Of a stretch of DNA of 42,894 bases, positions 19,667 through 29,098 are shown piece after piece. How positions within the stretch are numbered: position 1 is the first letter of the stretch; every line of letters starts with the position of its first letter. A program made the translations under genes and the position numbers. The DNA lies in the NCBI GenBank assembly GCA_029865835.1, contig JARXAL010000111.1, positions 1 through 42,894 of the forward strand, in the 5' to 3' direction. The notes below the pieces were generated by a model that was given only the letters and a program-made list of their open reading frames with translations, did not search any database and was not told the origin of the DNA. Origin of the DNA: Verrucomicrobiaceae bacterium. GTDB lineage: Bacteria > Verrucomicrobiota > Verrucomicrobiia > Verrucomicrobiales > Verrucomicrobiaceae.

Positions 19667-20884
19667 TCAAAGAACAATCGCCGCTCCCCGCAACCGCTCC
19701 CTCAATTCAGGCGACTTCTCCAGTAGCCCCCTCACCGCAGGCCGCATCCCCGGAACTTCGACCGCCCCGGTTGCCTGATGCCCCAAAACCAACCTCTCAA
19801 GTGCCTCCGAAAACGCCGTCACCGCCGCTTGCTCTTCCGCGCGATCATAAACCAGCCCGTTGATCAAACTCACGTGCTCATACCGCCGCAACCACTCCTG
19901 CGCCCGCTCTTGATAGCGCGGCAACACCACTCTCATCAGCGCCTCTCCACCTCGCGAATCCGCATGCTTAAGCACCTGATAGACCATGCAACGCGCCACT
20001 TCCATCGCGGCTGAGATCAGCCCCTCCTCACGCTCGCCCGGTTCCATCCTCCGATGCCGATGCTCAAAATGAAACCCCATGTCCACCTGACACATCCGCT
20101 CGACAGGCAAAATCCGATGGGCCTCCGCTAAAATCGCAATTTCCAATCCCCATCCCGACGGTATCTCAAACGCTCCCAACGTCTTCATATCCCCACCGAA
20201 CTCTCCGGACAGCGGATATCGAAACGATTGCAGGTGCTCAATCAATGGCTGCAACCCAAGCACATCCGCGAACGCCTGGATTAACGGAAAACACAACAGT
20301 CGAGTCACACGCCCGTAAAGCCGGTCCGACACCCGACTGTAGTATCCCTTTGCGAATCGATACCCCATCTGTGGATGCAGCAACGGCAGACACAACTTCC
20401 ACAGCAGCCCTCTCGTGTAATTCAAAATATCAGTGTCATGGCTAACCACCAAACCCTCATGCCCACTCGCCTCCAACCACGCCAATCCCATCCAAATGTT
20501 TGACCCCTTCCCCTCCATGTAAGCAGGGCATCCCAAAGCCTCCATTTCCCTCCAAATGTCAAGCAACTCCGGCCCATCATTCCATAGCAAACAGGCAGGC
20601 TTACCCCGCAAATGACGCTTCAGAAACTCAATCGCTACCTCGCACTCCGCACCCCTCATTTGATTCATCGTAACGACCACCTGTCCCACATACTCCACCT
20701 GCGATACCTCTTCCAAGATCTGCGGGAAAGCCGGCCGTTCACACTCGATAAAAAGCGCAGGCAACAATAGCGCCACAGGCTTCTCCTTCGCCCAGTTCAC
20801 CAAGTTCACATCCGCCACACCGTCCTGAGCCGATGCCAAGTGATGCAAAGTCGGTAACTTAGGATGTTGATGAAAATCTGCCAT
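19667..20884 (-). CDS. Glucosyl-3-phosphoglycerate synthase-like glycosyltransferase (GT81-type)
   Basis: EGKGSNIWMGLAWLEASGHEGLVVSHDTDILNYTRGLLWKLCLPLLHP; PLSGEFGGDMKTLGAFEIPSGWGLEIAILAEA; VDMGFHFEHRH. Confidence 0.72.
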   Translation of the reverse strand: MADFHQHPKLPTLHHLASAQDGVADVNLVNWAKEKPVALLLPALFIECERPAFPQILEEVSQVEYVGQVVVTMNQMRGAECEVAIEFLKRHLRGKPACLLWNDGPELLDIWREMEALGCPAYMEGKGSNIWMGLAWLEASGHEGLVVSHDTDILNYTRGLLWKLCLPLLHPQMGYRFAKGYYSRVSDRLYGRVTRLLCFPLIQAFADVLGLQPLIEHLQSFRYPLSGEFGGDMKTLGAFEIPSGWGLEIAILAEAHRILPVERMCQVDMGFHFEHRHRRMEPGEREEGLISAAMEVARCMVYQVLKHADSRGGEALMRVVLPRYQERAQEWLRRYEHVSLINGLVYDRAEEQAAVTAFSEALERLVLGHQATGAVEVPGMRPAVRGLLEKSPELRERLRGAAIVL

Positions 20885-20961
20885 GAATTCAATCCCAACT
20901 CACCACAGTTCCACCTCTCTTGGCAAGCATTGACATTTCATTCCTCAATCCACGCCACTTC

Positions 20962-21822
20962 TTACAATCCCGCACTCACCCTGGCCTGTTCTTCCGGCTC
21001 CATTTTTTCAACCGTCCCCTCAGCAATTCTCTCCTCTTCCGGCTCCTCCAACTCAATCTCAATTTGCTGCCGCATCCGCCTCGAAACCCAGGGCCGGACC
21101 AAACCATAAAGCAGATAACTCACAAAAAACACCGCCGGTGTCCACTGCCAGTTGTTCACCGAAAACCACACCACCAAAATCGTCACAATCACCGCCGGAA
21201 GCGACCGCCGAGTCCTCCAGTTCACAGACTTGAAACTCGGATACTCAATATCGCTCACCATCAAAAACGACAGCATCACCATCAGCACCGCCAATCCATA
21301 CTTCCACGGCCCCAATTCCTTGTTCCCCTCCTCCATCCACAACAACAAAAGGGTAATCGACGAAATCACCCCCGCCGCTGCCGGTATCGGACATCCCCGG
21401 AAACTCTTCGAACTGCTGTGCTCATCCATCGCCGCCAAACAATTGAACCGAGCCAATCGAACCGCTCCACACACCAAGTAGGCCGCCGCAATCAAAGACC
21501 CCACTCCAGCAGGCTTCGTGATCCCGGAAAGCACAATGTCATGCACCAACAATGCAGGAGCGATCCCAAATGAAACAATGTCTGCCAGCGAGTCCAGCTC
21601 CCGCCCGAACGGACTCTCCTGCCCGCCCAATCGCGCCAGTCGTCCATCCAACACATCAAACAAACACGCCGCCAGGATCGCAAGAATGGCGTAATGATAG
21701 TGAATCGTCACCTCCCCCGCTCGACCTTGAAAAATCTGCAATATCGCCACAAAGCCAGCCAAAATATTGCCCGCCGTCATCATTGTCGGCAGCAGGTAAA
21801 TGCGGGGTTCTCGAAAAGCCAT
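20962..21822 (-). CDS. pssA: CDP-diacylglycerol--serine O-phosphatidyltransferase
   Basis: CDP-alcohol phosphotransferase motif DVLDGRLARLGGQESPFGRELDSLADIVSFG; multi-TM. Confidence 0.88.
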   Translation of the reverse strand: MAFREPRIYLLPTMMTAGNILAGFVAILQIFQGRAGEVTIHYHYAILAILAACLFDVLDGRLARLGGQESPFGRELDSLADIVSFGIAPALLVHDIVLSGITKPAGVGSLIAAAYLVCGAVRLARFNCLAAMDEHSSSKSFRGCPIPAAAGVISSITLLLLWMEEGNKELGPWKYGLAVLMVMLSFLMVSDIEYPSFKSVNWRTRRSLPAVIVTILVVWFSVNNWQWTPAVFFVSYLLYGLVRPWVSRRMRQQIEIELEEPEEERIAEGTVEKMEPEEQARVSAGL

Positions 21823-21966
21823 GGACGATCAGTATAAGTGCCTTCTCGGAAAACGGAAGTCCGGAAATCCATTCTCTCCCAATCCGACTTTCCCCTTTCC
21901 ACCGCCCTCGAAACCGCCATCTTGCCGAACCCACTCGATTTGTTTCGCCAGACACACCCCCCTCAC

Positions 21967-24087
21967 ATGACGCATCCGTTCCTCACCTCCGACTTCCAAA
22001 TCCGCTGGTCCACTCTCAAAGCTGACGCCATCCAGTCCGATATCTCGTCTGCTCTAGGGCAAGCCACCGCCGCGATCGACTCGTTTTTGACCCAGGACCG
22101 TGGCCGCATGACCTTCGAAAGCGTTGTCCTGGCCCTCGACGAAACCACTCGCCCCCTCAATGAAGCTTGGGGTCTGGTCAACCACCTCGATGCCCTCTGC
22201 AATAACCCCGCCCTGCGCGAGGCCCAGAACGCCATGCTCCCGGCCGTCTCTGCCTTTTTTGCGAAAATCCCCCTCAACCCCCACATCTGGGACCTCCTCC
22301 TCACCTACAGCAAAACAGACGAAGCCAAAGCCCTCACCGGTATCCGCCGCCGCGCCCTCGACGAAACCATGGAAAGCTTCCGCCAGCATGGCGCGGAGCT
22401 CCATCCCGATAAAAAGTCTCGCCTCGAACAAATCGAATCCGAACTCTCAAAAATCACCCAAAAGTACTCCGAGAACGTCCTCGATTCCACCAACGCCTGG
22501 GATCTGATCATCGACGACCCCACACGCCTCAAGGGCCTCCCCCAAAGCGCCATCGATGCCGCCCGTCAGGGGGCAGAAGCCAAAAACCTAGGCACCCCGG
22601 AAGCCCCCCAATTCCGCTTCACCCTCAAAGCCCCCTCGCTCATCCCCGTTCTCGAATACCTCGAAGACGAAGACATCCGCCAGCAAGTCTGGCAGGCCTC
22701 CACCCGCATCGGCAACAGCGAAACCCACGACAATACCCCTCTCGTTTGGCAGATCCTCGCTCTCCGACACGAAAAAGCCCGCCTCCTAGGCCAGGAGCAT
22801 TTCGCAGATCAAGTCCTCCAACAGCGCATGGCGCGCACCGGTCGCGCCGCTCTGAAATTCATCGACGACCTCCACGAACGCATCCGCCCAGCCTTCGAAA
22901 AAGAAACCATTCAACTCCAGGAGTTCCGCGCCGATGCCCAACACCGCGCTCCAGACCTCTTCGAACCTTGGCAACTGGCCTTCTGGGCCGAAAAACAACG
23001 CCGCGCCGAATACGACTTCGACCCCGAAGAACTCCGCCCCTGGTTCCCCCTTGATCAAGTCCTCGCTGGCATGTTCCACCTCGCCGAGCGCGTCTTCAAT
23101 CTTTCCATCACCCCCCGTGATACCGTTTTCATCTCCCCCGAAACCGATTCCCCTCCCACCGTCAGCACTCGCCCAAATGACGAAGGCCCCGTCGAGGTCT
23201 GGCACCCCTCCGTCAAACTTTACGAAGTCCGGAACGAAAAAGGCACCCACATCGGCTCCTTCTACGCCGACTGGCATCCGCGCGACTCCAAACGCGGCGG
23301 TGCCTGGATGAACTACCTCAAAATGGGCCTTCCTCCCGCCAATGGCGAGGATCGCCGCCTCCACCTCGGCCTCATCTGCGGCAACATGACTCCGCCGCTC
23401 GATGGCAAACCCGCTCTTCTCACCCACGATGAAGTCTGCACCGTGTTTCATGAATTCGGCCACCTCCTTCACCAACTCTGTGGTAACGTCGAAATTCCAT
23501 CACTCAATGGCGTCAGCGTCTATTGGGACTTCGTCGAACTTCCCTCCCAAATCATGGAGAACTTCTGCTGGGAACGCGAAAGCCTGGACCTCTTCGCTCG
23601 CCATTTCGAATCCGGCGATCCAGTTCCAAGTCGTCTCTTCAAAAAACTCATCGCAGCCCGGAACTTCCGCTCTGCCAGCGCCATGATGCGCCAACTCGCC
23701 TTCGGCAAGCTCGACCTCGAACTGCACATGAATCCGCCTTCCGAGGCCAACCAGGATCTCGACGCCCTATCCCGCCGCCTTCTCTCCGGCTACCTCATGC
23801 CCTTGAAGACCGAGCCTCCAACGCTCCTCCGCCGCTTCGGTCACCTGTTCAGCAATCCCGTCGGTTACGCAGCCGGTTACTACAGCTACAAATGGGCCGA
23901 AGTGCTTGATGCCGACGCCTTCACTCGATTCCAAAAAGAAGGCGTTCTCAACCCTCAAGTCGGCCGCGACTTCCGGGACAAAATCCTCTCCCGGGGCAAT
24001 TCCGAAGACCCCGCCCAACTGTTCCGCGACTTCATGGGCAGAGATCCCGAACCCCTCGCCCTTCTGATCCGCAGCGGCCTCGCTTAG
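21967..24087 (+). CDS. prlC: M3-family metallopeptidase, oligopeptidase A-like
   Basis: LTHDEVCTVFHEFGHLLHQLCG zinc-binding HEFGH motif; full-length M3 architecture; start at ATG 21967 preferred over 21838. Confidence 0.88.
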   Translation: MTHPFLTSDFQIRWSTLKADAIQSDISSALGQATAAIDSFLTQDRGRMTFESVVLALDETTRPLNEAWGLVNHLDALCNNPALREAQNAMLPAVSAFFAKIPLNPHIWDLLLTYSKTDEAKALTGIRRRALDETMESFRQHGAELHPDKKSRLEQIESELSKITQKYSENVLDSTNAWDLIIDDPTRLKGLPQSAIDAARQGAEAKNLGTPEAPQFRFTLKAPSLIPVLEYLEDEDIRQQVWQASTRIGNSETHDNTPLVWQILALRHEKARLLGQEHFADQVLQQRMARTGRAALKFIDDLHERIRPAFEKETIQLQEFRADAQHRAPDLFEPWQLAFWAEKQRRAEYDFDPEELRPWFPLDQVLAGMFHLAERVFNLSITPRDTVFISPETDSPPTVSTRPNDEGPVEVWHPSVKLYEVRNEKGTHIGSFYADWHPRDSKRGGAWMNYLKMGLPPANGEDRRLHLGLICGNMTPPLDGKPALLTHDEVCTVFHEFGHLLHQLCGNVEIPSLNGVSVYWDFVELPSQIMENFCWERESLDLFARHFESGDPVPSRLFKKLIAARNFRSASAMMRQLAFGKLDLELHMNPPSEANQDLDALSRRLLSGYLMPLKTEPPTLLRRFGHLFSNPVGYAAGYYSYKWAEVLDADAFTRFQKEGVLNPQVGRDFRDKILSRGNSEDPAQLFRDFMGRDPEPLALLIRSGLA

Positions 24088-24198
24088 TCCCAATTTCCTA
24101 AGCGTCCCTTATGTGACAAATGTGACGAAATTGAAACGTCACTTGACCTTGACAGGCTTCCCAGCCCACCATGGCGTCGAAATCAACCGACACACGCC

Positions 24199-24576
24199 AT
24201 GGAAATTCACCTCGATAAAGCACGCAAGCTCATTGACCAGCTTGAAAAGACCCTCAACGAAACTGCAAGCCAAACCAATTCCGCGCGCGAGTTGCTAGGC
24301 CAATGGCTCACTAAAGGCGAAGCCACTCTCCGCACCAAAAGCGCTGCCGCTCTCAAACAAGTTCGCAAACGCGCCGACCGCTTCACCGAAGCGCTGACCG
24401 AACTCGAAAAAAACATCAGCAAGTCTCTCGACAAACTGACCGAACAAGTCGCCGGCAAGCCAACCCCTGCTCCAAAAAAGCTCGCCATCAAAAAACCCGC
24501 CAAAAAGGCCACCAAAAAAGCCGCTAAACCTGCTCCCAAACCCGCAGCGAAGAAAGCGCCCGCCAAAAAGAAGTAA
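24199..24576 (+). CDS. Histone H1-like protein with Lys/Ala/Pro-rich tail
   Basis: Helical N-terminus then KPTPAPKKLAIKKPAKKATKKAAKPAPKPAAKKAPAKKK. Confidence 0.7.
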   Translation: MEIHLDKARKLIDQLEKTLNETASQTNSARELLGQWLTKGEATLRTKSAAALKQVRKRADRFTEALTELEKNISKSLDKLTEQVAGKPTPAPKKLAIKKPAKKATKKAAKPAPKPAAKKAPAKKK

Positions 24577-24843
24577 CCTGTGCACACTTCCGGGAAAGAT
24601 CGCTCCGTCGGGACAAGAAGGAGCCGTAAGGCAAGGTTGAGAAAATGGACAAAGGACCATCTGCCTTCCGAATGGCTCTCGCCACGCCCTTGACTCGTTC
24701 CAGCGCCCATCGGTAGCATTCCCGTAAACGGATCCAGCTCGGATCAGGAGAACTTCGGTTTTCAGGTTGCAAGCTGCCTTTTTCAAAGGCAAAACTCCCA
24801 TCGCGAACTTCAACGGACGTTTCGCCCCTCACCCCGGCACCTC

Positions 24844-25566
24844 ATGCAATTTGTTTTTCCTACAAACCTAGACCTAGGCCACGAACACAGCGAAGGGTTC
24901 CACCAAGACCTCCTCCGCGGCCTCACCCACAAGTTAAACAATCTCCTCGCCGTCATCCAAGGCTTCAGCAGTCTGATCCTCATGACCGATGATCTTGACG
25001 CCGGCGTCGCTGAGAACATGCAGCACATCCGCGAGGCCTCCGTAGGTGTCTCCGGCCTCAGCGAACGCATCCGGGCAGCCGGCGGTTGCGCCAAAGTCTC
25101 CCCCCAATCTCTCAACCTGAACGAATACCTCGGTATGGTCGAGACAAGCCTCGCCGAACCTTTCAACAAAGCCGGTGTCTCATTCGAAATGGACATCCAA
25201 CCTGGCCTCCCGCTTGTCCACGTTGACCCCGCTCGACTCAAAGAAATCCTCATAGAACTCCTTCGCAACGCTGCTGAAGCATGTCAAAAGACCGGCGGCC
25301 GCGCCATGCTCAAAGTCTGCGGCCCCGGCGTCATCACTCCAGAATCCGAGCGCAGAGTCGACATCCTCGTCAGCAATACCGGCTCTCAAATCCCCCAAGA
25401 AAAACTCGCCGAAGTCTTCCGCCCCTTCCACGGCACCAAAAACAGCAACCACCTCGGACTCGGTCTCACGATCGCGACCATGCTCGCCCATCAACTCAAG
25501 ATTCAGGTCGGCGTCGCCTCGGAAAACAACACCACCACTTTCTGGTTGAGTTGCCCAGCCGCTTAG
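24844..25566 (+). CDS. Soluble histidine kinase-like protein (HisKA + HATPase_c), no sensor domain
   Basis: H-box GLTHKLNNLLAVIQGFSSL; N-box EILIELLRNAAEACQ; DILVSNTGSQIPQEKLAEVFRPF; HLGLGLTIATML. Confidence 0.82.
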   Translation: MQFVFPTNLDLGHEHSEGFHQDLLRGLTHKLNNLLAVIQGFSSLILMTDDLDAGVAENMQHIREASVGVSGLSERIRAAGGCAKVSPQSLNLNEYLGMVETSLAEPFNKAGVSFEMDIQPGLPLVHVDPARLKEILIELLRNAAEACQKTGGRAMLKVCGPGVITPESERRVDILVSNTGSQIPQEKLAEVFRPFHGTKNSNHLGLGLTIATMLAHQLKIQVGVASENNTTTFWLSCPAA

Positions 25567-25735
25567 CAGAGCGGCCAGCCACTTCCCAATACTTCGTTGA
25601 ACGAAGGCCTTCGCGAATTCATCTCACGGATGAATTCTCCTCATCATCTCGACCGCTGCCGCCCTTGCTTCGTAAGGCAATGCCAGTATCCTGAACGCAC
25701 CCCGCAGTTCAAAATCCCCAAATAGAAAAACTCTC

Positions 25736-27268
25736 ATGGAAAACCCCTTCCAGGAAACCCTCATCCAGAAGAACCGTGCTGAACCCTGCTCCGTCGTCAT
25801 CTTTGGTGCCACGGGCGATCTCACTCACCGCAAACTCATCCCCGCCCTCTACAACATCGCAGCCTGCGGAGACCTCCCTCCCCAGTTCAAGGTAGTCGGC
25901 TTCGCTCGTCGTGAAAAAAGCGACGACGTCTTCCGCTCCGAACTCGAAACTGCCAATAAAAAACATTCCCGCCAAGCCCACACCCAAGAACTCTGGTCAG
26001 GTTTCTCTCAGTCCATTCACTACCATCAAAGCGAGTTCCAGGATGTCGAAGGCTACAAAGCCCTGGGCCGTCTCCTCGACCAGTTCGATGTCGAACGTGG
26101 CACCACCGCCAACCGACTCTTCTACCTCGCCTCCGCCCCCGAATTCTTCAAACCCATCCTCGAACACCTCAAAGCCGCCGGCCTTCACGTGCCTCCCCAA
26201 GGCAAATGGGCCCGCGTCGTCTGCGAAAAACCCTTCGGCAAAGACCTCGCCACCGCCCGCGGCCTCAACGAAGCCGTCGCCAACACCTTCGCCGAAAAAG
26301 ACACCTACCGCATCGACCACTATTTGGGCAAAGAAACCGCCCAAAATATCATGGTCCTGCGCTTCGCCAACTCCATCTTCGAACCCAACTGGAATTCCCG
26401 CTACATCGATCACATCCAGATCACCTGCGCGGAAAATCTCGGAATGGAAGGCGGCCGCGGTGGCTACTACGACACCGCCGGTGCCCTGCGTGACATGGTT
26501 CAAAACCACCTCTTCCAACTCCTCAGCCTTGTCGCCATGGAACCCCCAACCGACTTGGGTGCCGATGCCGTTCGCGATGAAAAAGTCAAGGTCATCCGTT
26601 CCCTTCGACCACTCATCGGCCCACACGCCGTCGGCCAAAACGTCATCCGTGCTCAATACACCACCGGCTCTGTCGATGGCGTCGCCCGCCCCGGCTACCG
26701 CCAGGAAGACCGAGTCAATCCAGAATCCCAAACCGAAGCCTACGTCGCCCTCCGTCTCTTCGTCGACACCTGGCGCTGGCAGGGCGTCCCTTTCTACATC
26801 CGCGTCGGCAAACAACTCCCCAAAAAGGCCACCGAAATCTCCGTCCACTTCAAACGCCCCCCTCAAGTCCCCTTCGCCACCAGCAAACTCATCGACAACA
26901 GCGAAAACACCCTCGTCATCCGCATCCAGCCTGACGAAGGCATGGCCCTCCGCATCCTCTGCAAACAACCCGGCCAGGCCCTCTCCATGCAACCCGTGAA
27001 GATGGATTTTCGCTACTCCTCCAGCTTCGGCAAAGCCAGCCCGGAAGCCTACGAGCGCCTCCTCCTCGACGCCATGGCCGGTGACGCCACCCTCTTCGCC
27101 CGTCGTGACGAAGTCGAAAACGCCTGGAAGTTCATCGACGAAATCCAAGCCGCCTGGCACAAATCCGACACCCCACCTCCCATGTGCGAATACCCCGCCG
27201 GCTCCTGGGGCCCCAAAGAAGCCGACCAACTCCTCGCCCAAAACGGCCACGAGTGGCGCCTGCTTTGA
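25736..27268 (+). CDS. zwf: Glucose-6-phosphate 1-dehydrogenase
   Basis: VVIFGATGDLTHRKLIPALYNI; RVVCEKPFGKDL; RIDHYLGKETAQNIMVLRFAN; FYIRVGKQLPKKATEI. Confidence 0.97.
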   Translation: MENPFQETLIQKNRAEPCSVVIFGATGDLTHRKLIPALYNIAACGDLPPQFKVVGFARREKSDDVFRSELETANKKHSRQAHTQELWSGFSQSIHYHQSEFQDVEGYKALGRLLDQFDVERGTTANRLFYLASAPEFFKPILEHLKAAGLHVPPQGKWARVVCEKPFGKDLATARGLNEAVANTFAEKDTYRIDHYLGKETAQNIMVLRFANSIFEPNWNSRYIDHIQITCAENLGMEGGRGGYYDTAGALRDMVQNHLFQLLSLVAMEPPTDLGADAVRDEKVKVIRSLRPLIGPHAVGQNVIRAQYTTGSVDGVARPGYRQEDRVNPESQTEAYVALRLFVDTWRWQGVPFYIRVGKQLPKKATEISVHFKRPPQVPFATSKLIDNSENTLVIRIQPDEGMALRILCKQPGQALSMQPVKMDFRYSSSFGKASPEAYERLLLDAMAGDATLFARRDEVENAWKFIDEIQAAWHKSDTPPPMCEYPAGSWGPKEADQLLAQNGHEWRLL

Positions 27269-27304
27269 TTGCCTTATCGGACGTCATCATTCATACTCTC
27301 AGAC

Positions 27305-27526
27305 ATGGATACTCTGCTTCCACTCGATCAAATGTCGCGAGCAGACAAGTCCCGCGCCATCGACGTACTCTGGAACGAATTCCAGCCCAACAAAGAGACC
27401 ATGGATTCGCCTGAATGGCACCTCACCGCCCTCAAGGAGACTCAAAAACGCTATGAAGACGGCCTCGAAATTCCCATGGATCTCGACGAAGCCGAGCACC
27501 AACTGCGCACTCGCCTAAATCCATGA
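27305..27526 (+). CDS. Addiction-module antitoxin-like protein (Unstab_antitox/TIGR02574 type)
   Basis: SRADKSRAIDVLWNEFQPNKETMDSPEWHLTALKETQKRYEDG, typical of this 70-aa antitoxin family. Confidence 0.7.
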   Translation: MDTLLPLDQMSRADKSRAIDVLWNEFQPNKETMDSPEWHLTALKETQKRYEDGLEIPMDLDEAEHQLRTRLNP

Positions 27527-27576
27527 AAAACCGCATCGATCCCGCCAGATTGCATCTCACGCCAAAGCAGCAGTGA
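27523..27576 (+). pseudogene. 17-codon ORF ATGA-coupled to the antitoxin; possible RelE/ParE toxin remnant
   Basis: ATGA overlap at 27523-27526; MKNRIDPARLHLTPKQQ* at the position where the toxin normally begins. Confidence 0.35.
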
Positions 27577-27652
27577 CCATTCTTAACCTGCCATGAAAAA
27601 TCTGGATTCGAGGGCGAATGGAGCCAACTCAACACCTTCCAAAAGCTCACCT

Positions 27653-27997
27653 ATGAAACAAAGTGCTGATTGGTTTGCATGGATTCTTCAGTTCTTCTTT
27701 GGACTTTTCATTGGCCATACCCTCGGCAGTGCACTTGCTCTCCTTTTCCTCGGAGGGGATCACTTGCCCGCGCAGGACTCTTTTCTCGCTTGGGGTGTGG
27801 GTCTCATCGGTGCCGGACTTGGGTCTTATTTTGGCGACCGACTCTGGCTGAGCCTGTCCAAACACGTCATCCCGCCCGACCGCGTCACTCAAACCGGCCC
27901 TAGCCGATTTCTTTCCCTCTGCACAGGAACATTGGGCAGCCTCCTCCTCGTCGCGGCCCTCTTGCGGACGTTCGGCGTTTTTGGCGAGAATTCCTGA
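27653..27997 (+). CDS. Small membrane protein of unknown function
   Basis: Three or more predicted TM segments (FAWILQFFFGLFIGHTLGSALALLFLG, FLAWGVGLIGAGLGSYFGD, LGSLLLVAALLRTFGVF); start at 27653 or 27593. Confidence 0.65.
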   Translation: MKQSADWFAWILQFFFGLFIGHTLGSALALLFLGGDHLPAQDSFLAWGVGLIGAGLGSYFGDRLWLSLSKHVIPPDRVTQTGPSRFLSLCTGTLGSLLLVAALLRTFGVFGENS

Positions 27998-28029
27998 TAC
28001 ATCCTCACCACAAATCAAGCCCACCCACC

Positions 28030-29082
28030 ATGCCCTTCCCCGCCCTCTCCGAAAATGACCTCGCACGCCTCGGCATGGAGGTCCCTCTCGCCCGCGTCGA
28101 CAAATCCCTCGCCGAACTCTGGGAAAACGACAGCGCCAAAACCCGCGCCTCCCTCATCAACTTCGCCATCTACACCGAGAGTGCCTCCGACCTCTCCCGA
28201 AACATGGAGTTGCTCGAAGCCATCACCGCCGAGCACGCCTGCCGCGCGCTCCTTATCCTCAACCTCCCGGACGCCCCCGCCCCAAACGCCCGCGCCTTCA
28301 TCAACGCCCTTTGCCGCCCCTACCAGGGCCAGCAGGTCGTCTGCTCCGAGCAGGTCGCCTTCATCCTCGAACAGGCCACTCCACAGGCCGTGCAAAACAT
28401 CGTCTTCGCCCATCTCGACTCCGACCTCCCCCTCATCGTCCTCTGGCAAGGCACCCTCACCCGCAACTTCGACGAACGCCTCTACTCCCACATCGACACC
28501 CTCATCGTCGACAGCTCCCTCTGGCAAAACCCCGCCATCGAGCTTTCCGCCCTCACCACCGCCCTCGAAAGTGAAACCGCAGACTTTGACGTCCGTGACC
28601 TCAGTTGGACCCGCTCCCACTTCCTCCGCACCTCCCTCGCCACCTGCTTCCAGGACGCCCGCGCCCTCGAACACCTCCCTGCCATCACCCAGATCGAAAT
28701 CACCCACGCCTCCGAGCACCGCATGGCCGCGCTCCTCCTCGGTGCCTGGATCGCCCAACGCCTCGGCGGCACCCCCTCCTCAAACCTCACCTTCCCACGC
28801 GCAAACGGCCCTTCCATCCAAATCACCCTCACCTCTGTCTCAACCGGCCCCTCCCTCCAAAAACTCCACCTCACCGGTCACAACGTCCAAATCCAAATCA
28901 GCCGCCACTCCGACTCTCGCTTCGTCCAGGTCTGCACCTCCTGTCCCAATCACAAAACACAGGAAATCTATCCCGCCGATGTCGAAACCGATGCCGAACT
29001 CATCGGCGAGCAACTCTCCCGAGCCGGTGGCCGCACCCTCTACTCCAGCCTCATCCCACAGCTCCGCGAGTTGCTCAAGTAA
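28030..29082 (+). CDS. opcA: Glucose-6-phosphate dehydrogenase assembly protein OpcA-like
   Basis: ASLINFAIYTES, C-terminal region and length consistent with OpcA; located just downstream of zwf. Confidence 0.8.
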   Translation: MPFPALSENDLARLGMEVPLARVDKSLAELWENDSAKTRASLINFAIYTESASDLSRNMELLEAITAEHACRALLILNLPDAPAPNARAFINALCRPYQGQQVVCSEQVAFILEQATPQAVQNIVFAHLDSDLPLIVLWQGTLTRNFDERLYSHIDTLIVDSSLWQNPAIELSALTTALESETADFDVRDLSWTRSHFLRTSLATCFQDARALEHLPAITQIEITHASEHRMAALLLGAWIAQRLGGTPSSNLTFPRANGPSIQITLTSVSTGPSLQKLHLTGHNVQIQISRHSDSRFVQVCTSCPNHKTQEIYPADVETDAELIGEQLSRAGGRTLYSSLIPQLRELLK

Positions 29083-29098
29083 CGAAGCCAAAGCTGGC

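Noticed and set aside
24577-24843. Possible structured ncRNA in a 267-bp gap (short hairpin TGCCTTT-TTC-AAAGGCA near 24775)
   Set aside because: No match by eye to SRP RNA, 6S, RNase P or tmRNA signatures. A single short hairpin is not enough evidence.
25997-27250. 417-aa minus-strand ORF opposite zwf
   Set aside because: Low-complexity shadow of an unambiguous G6PDH gene.
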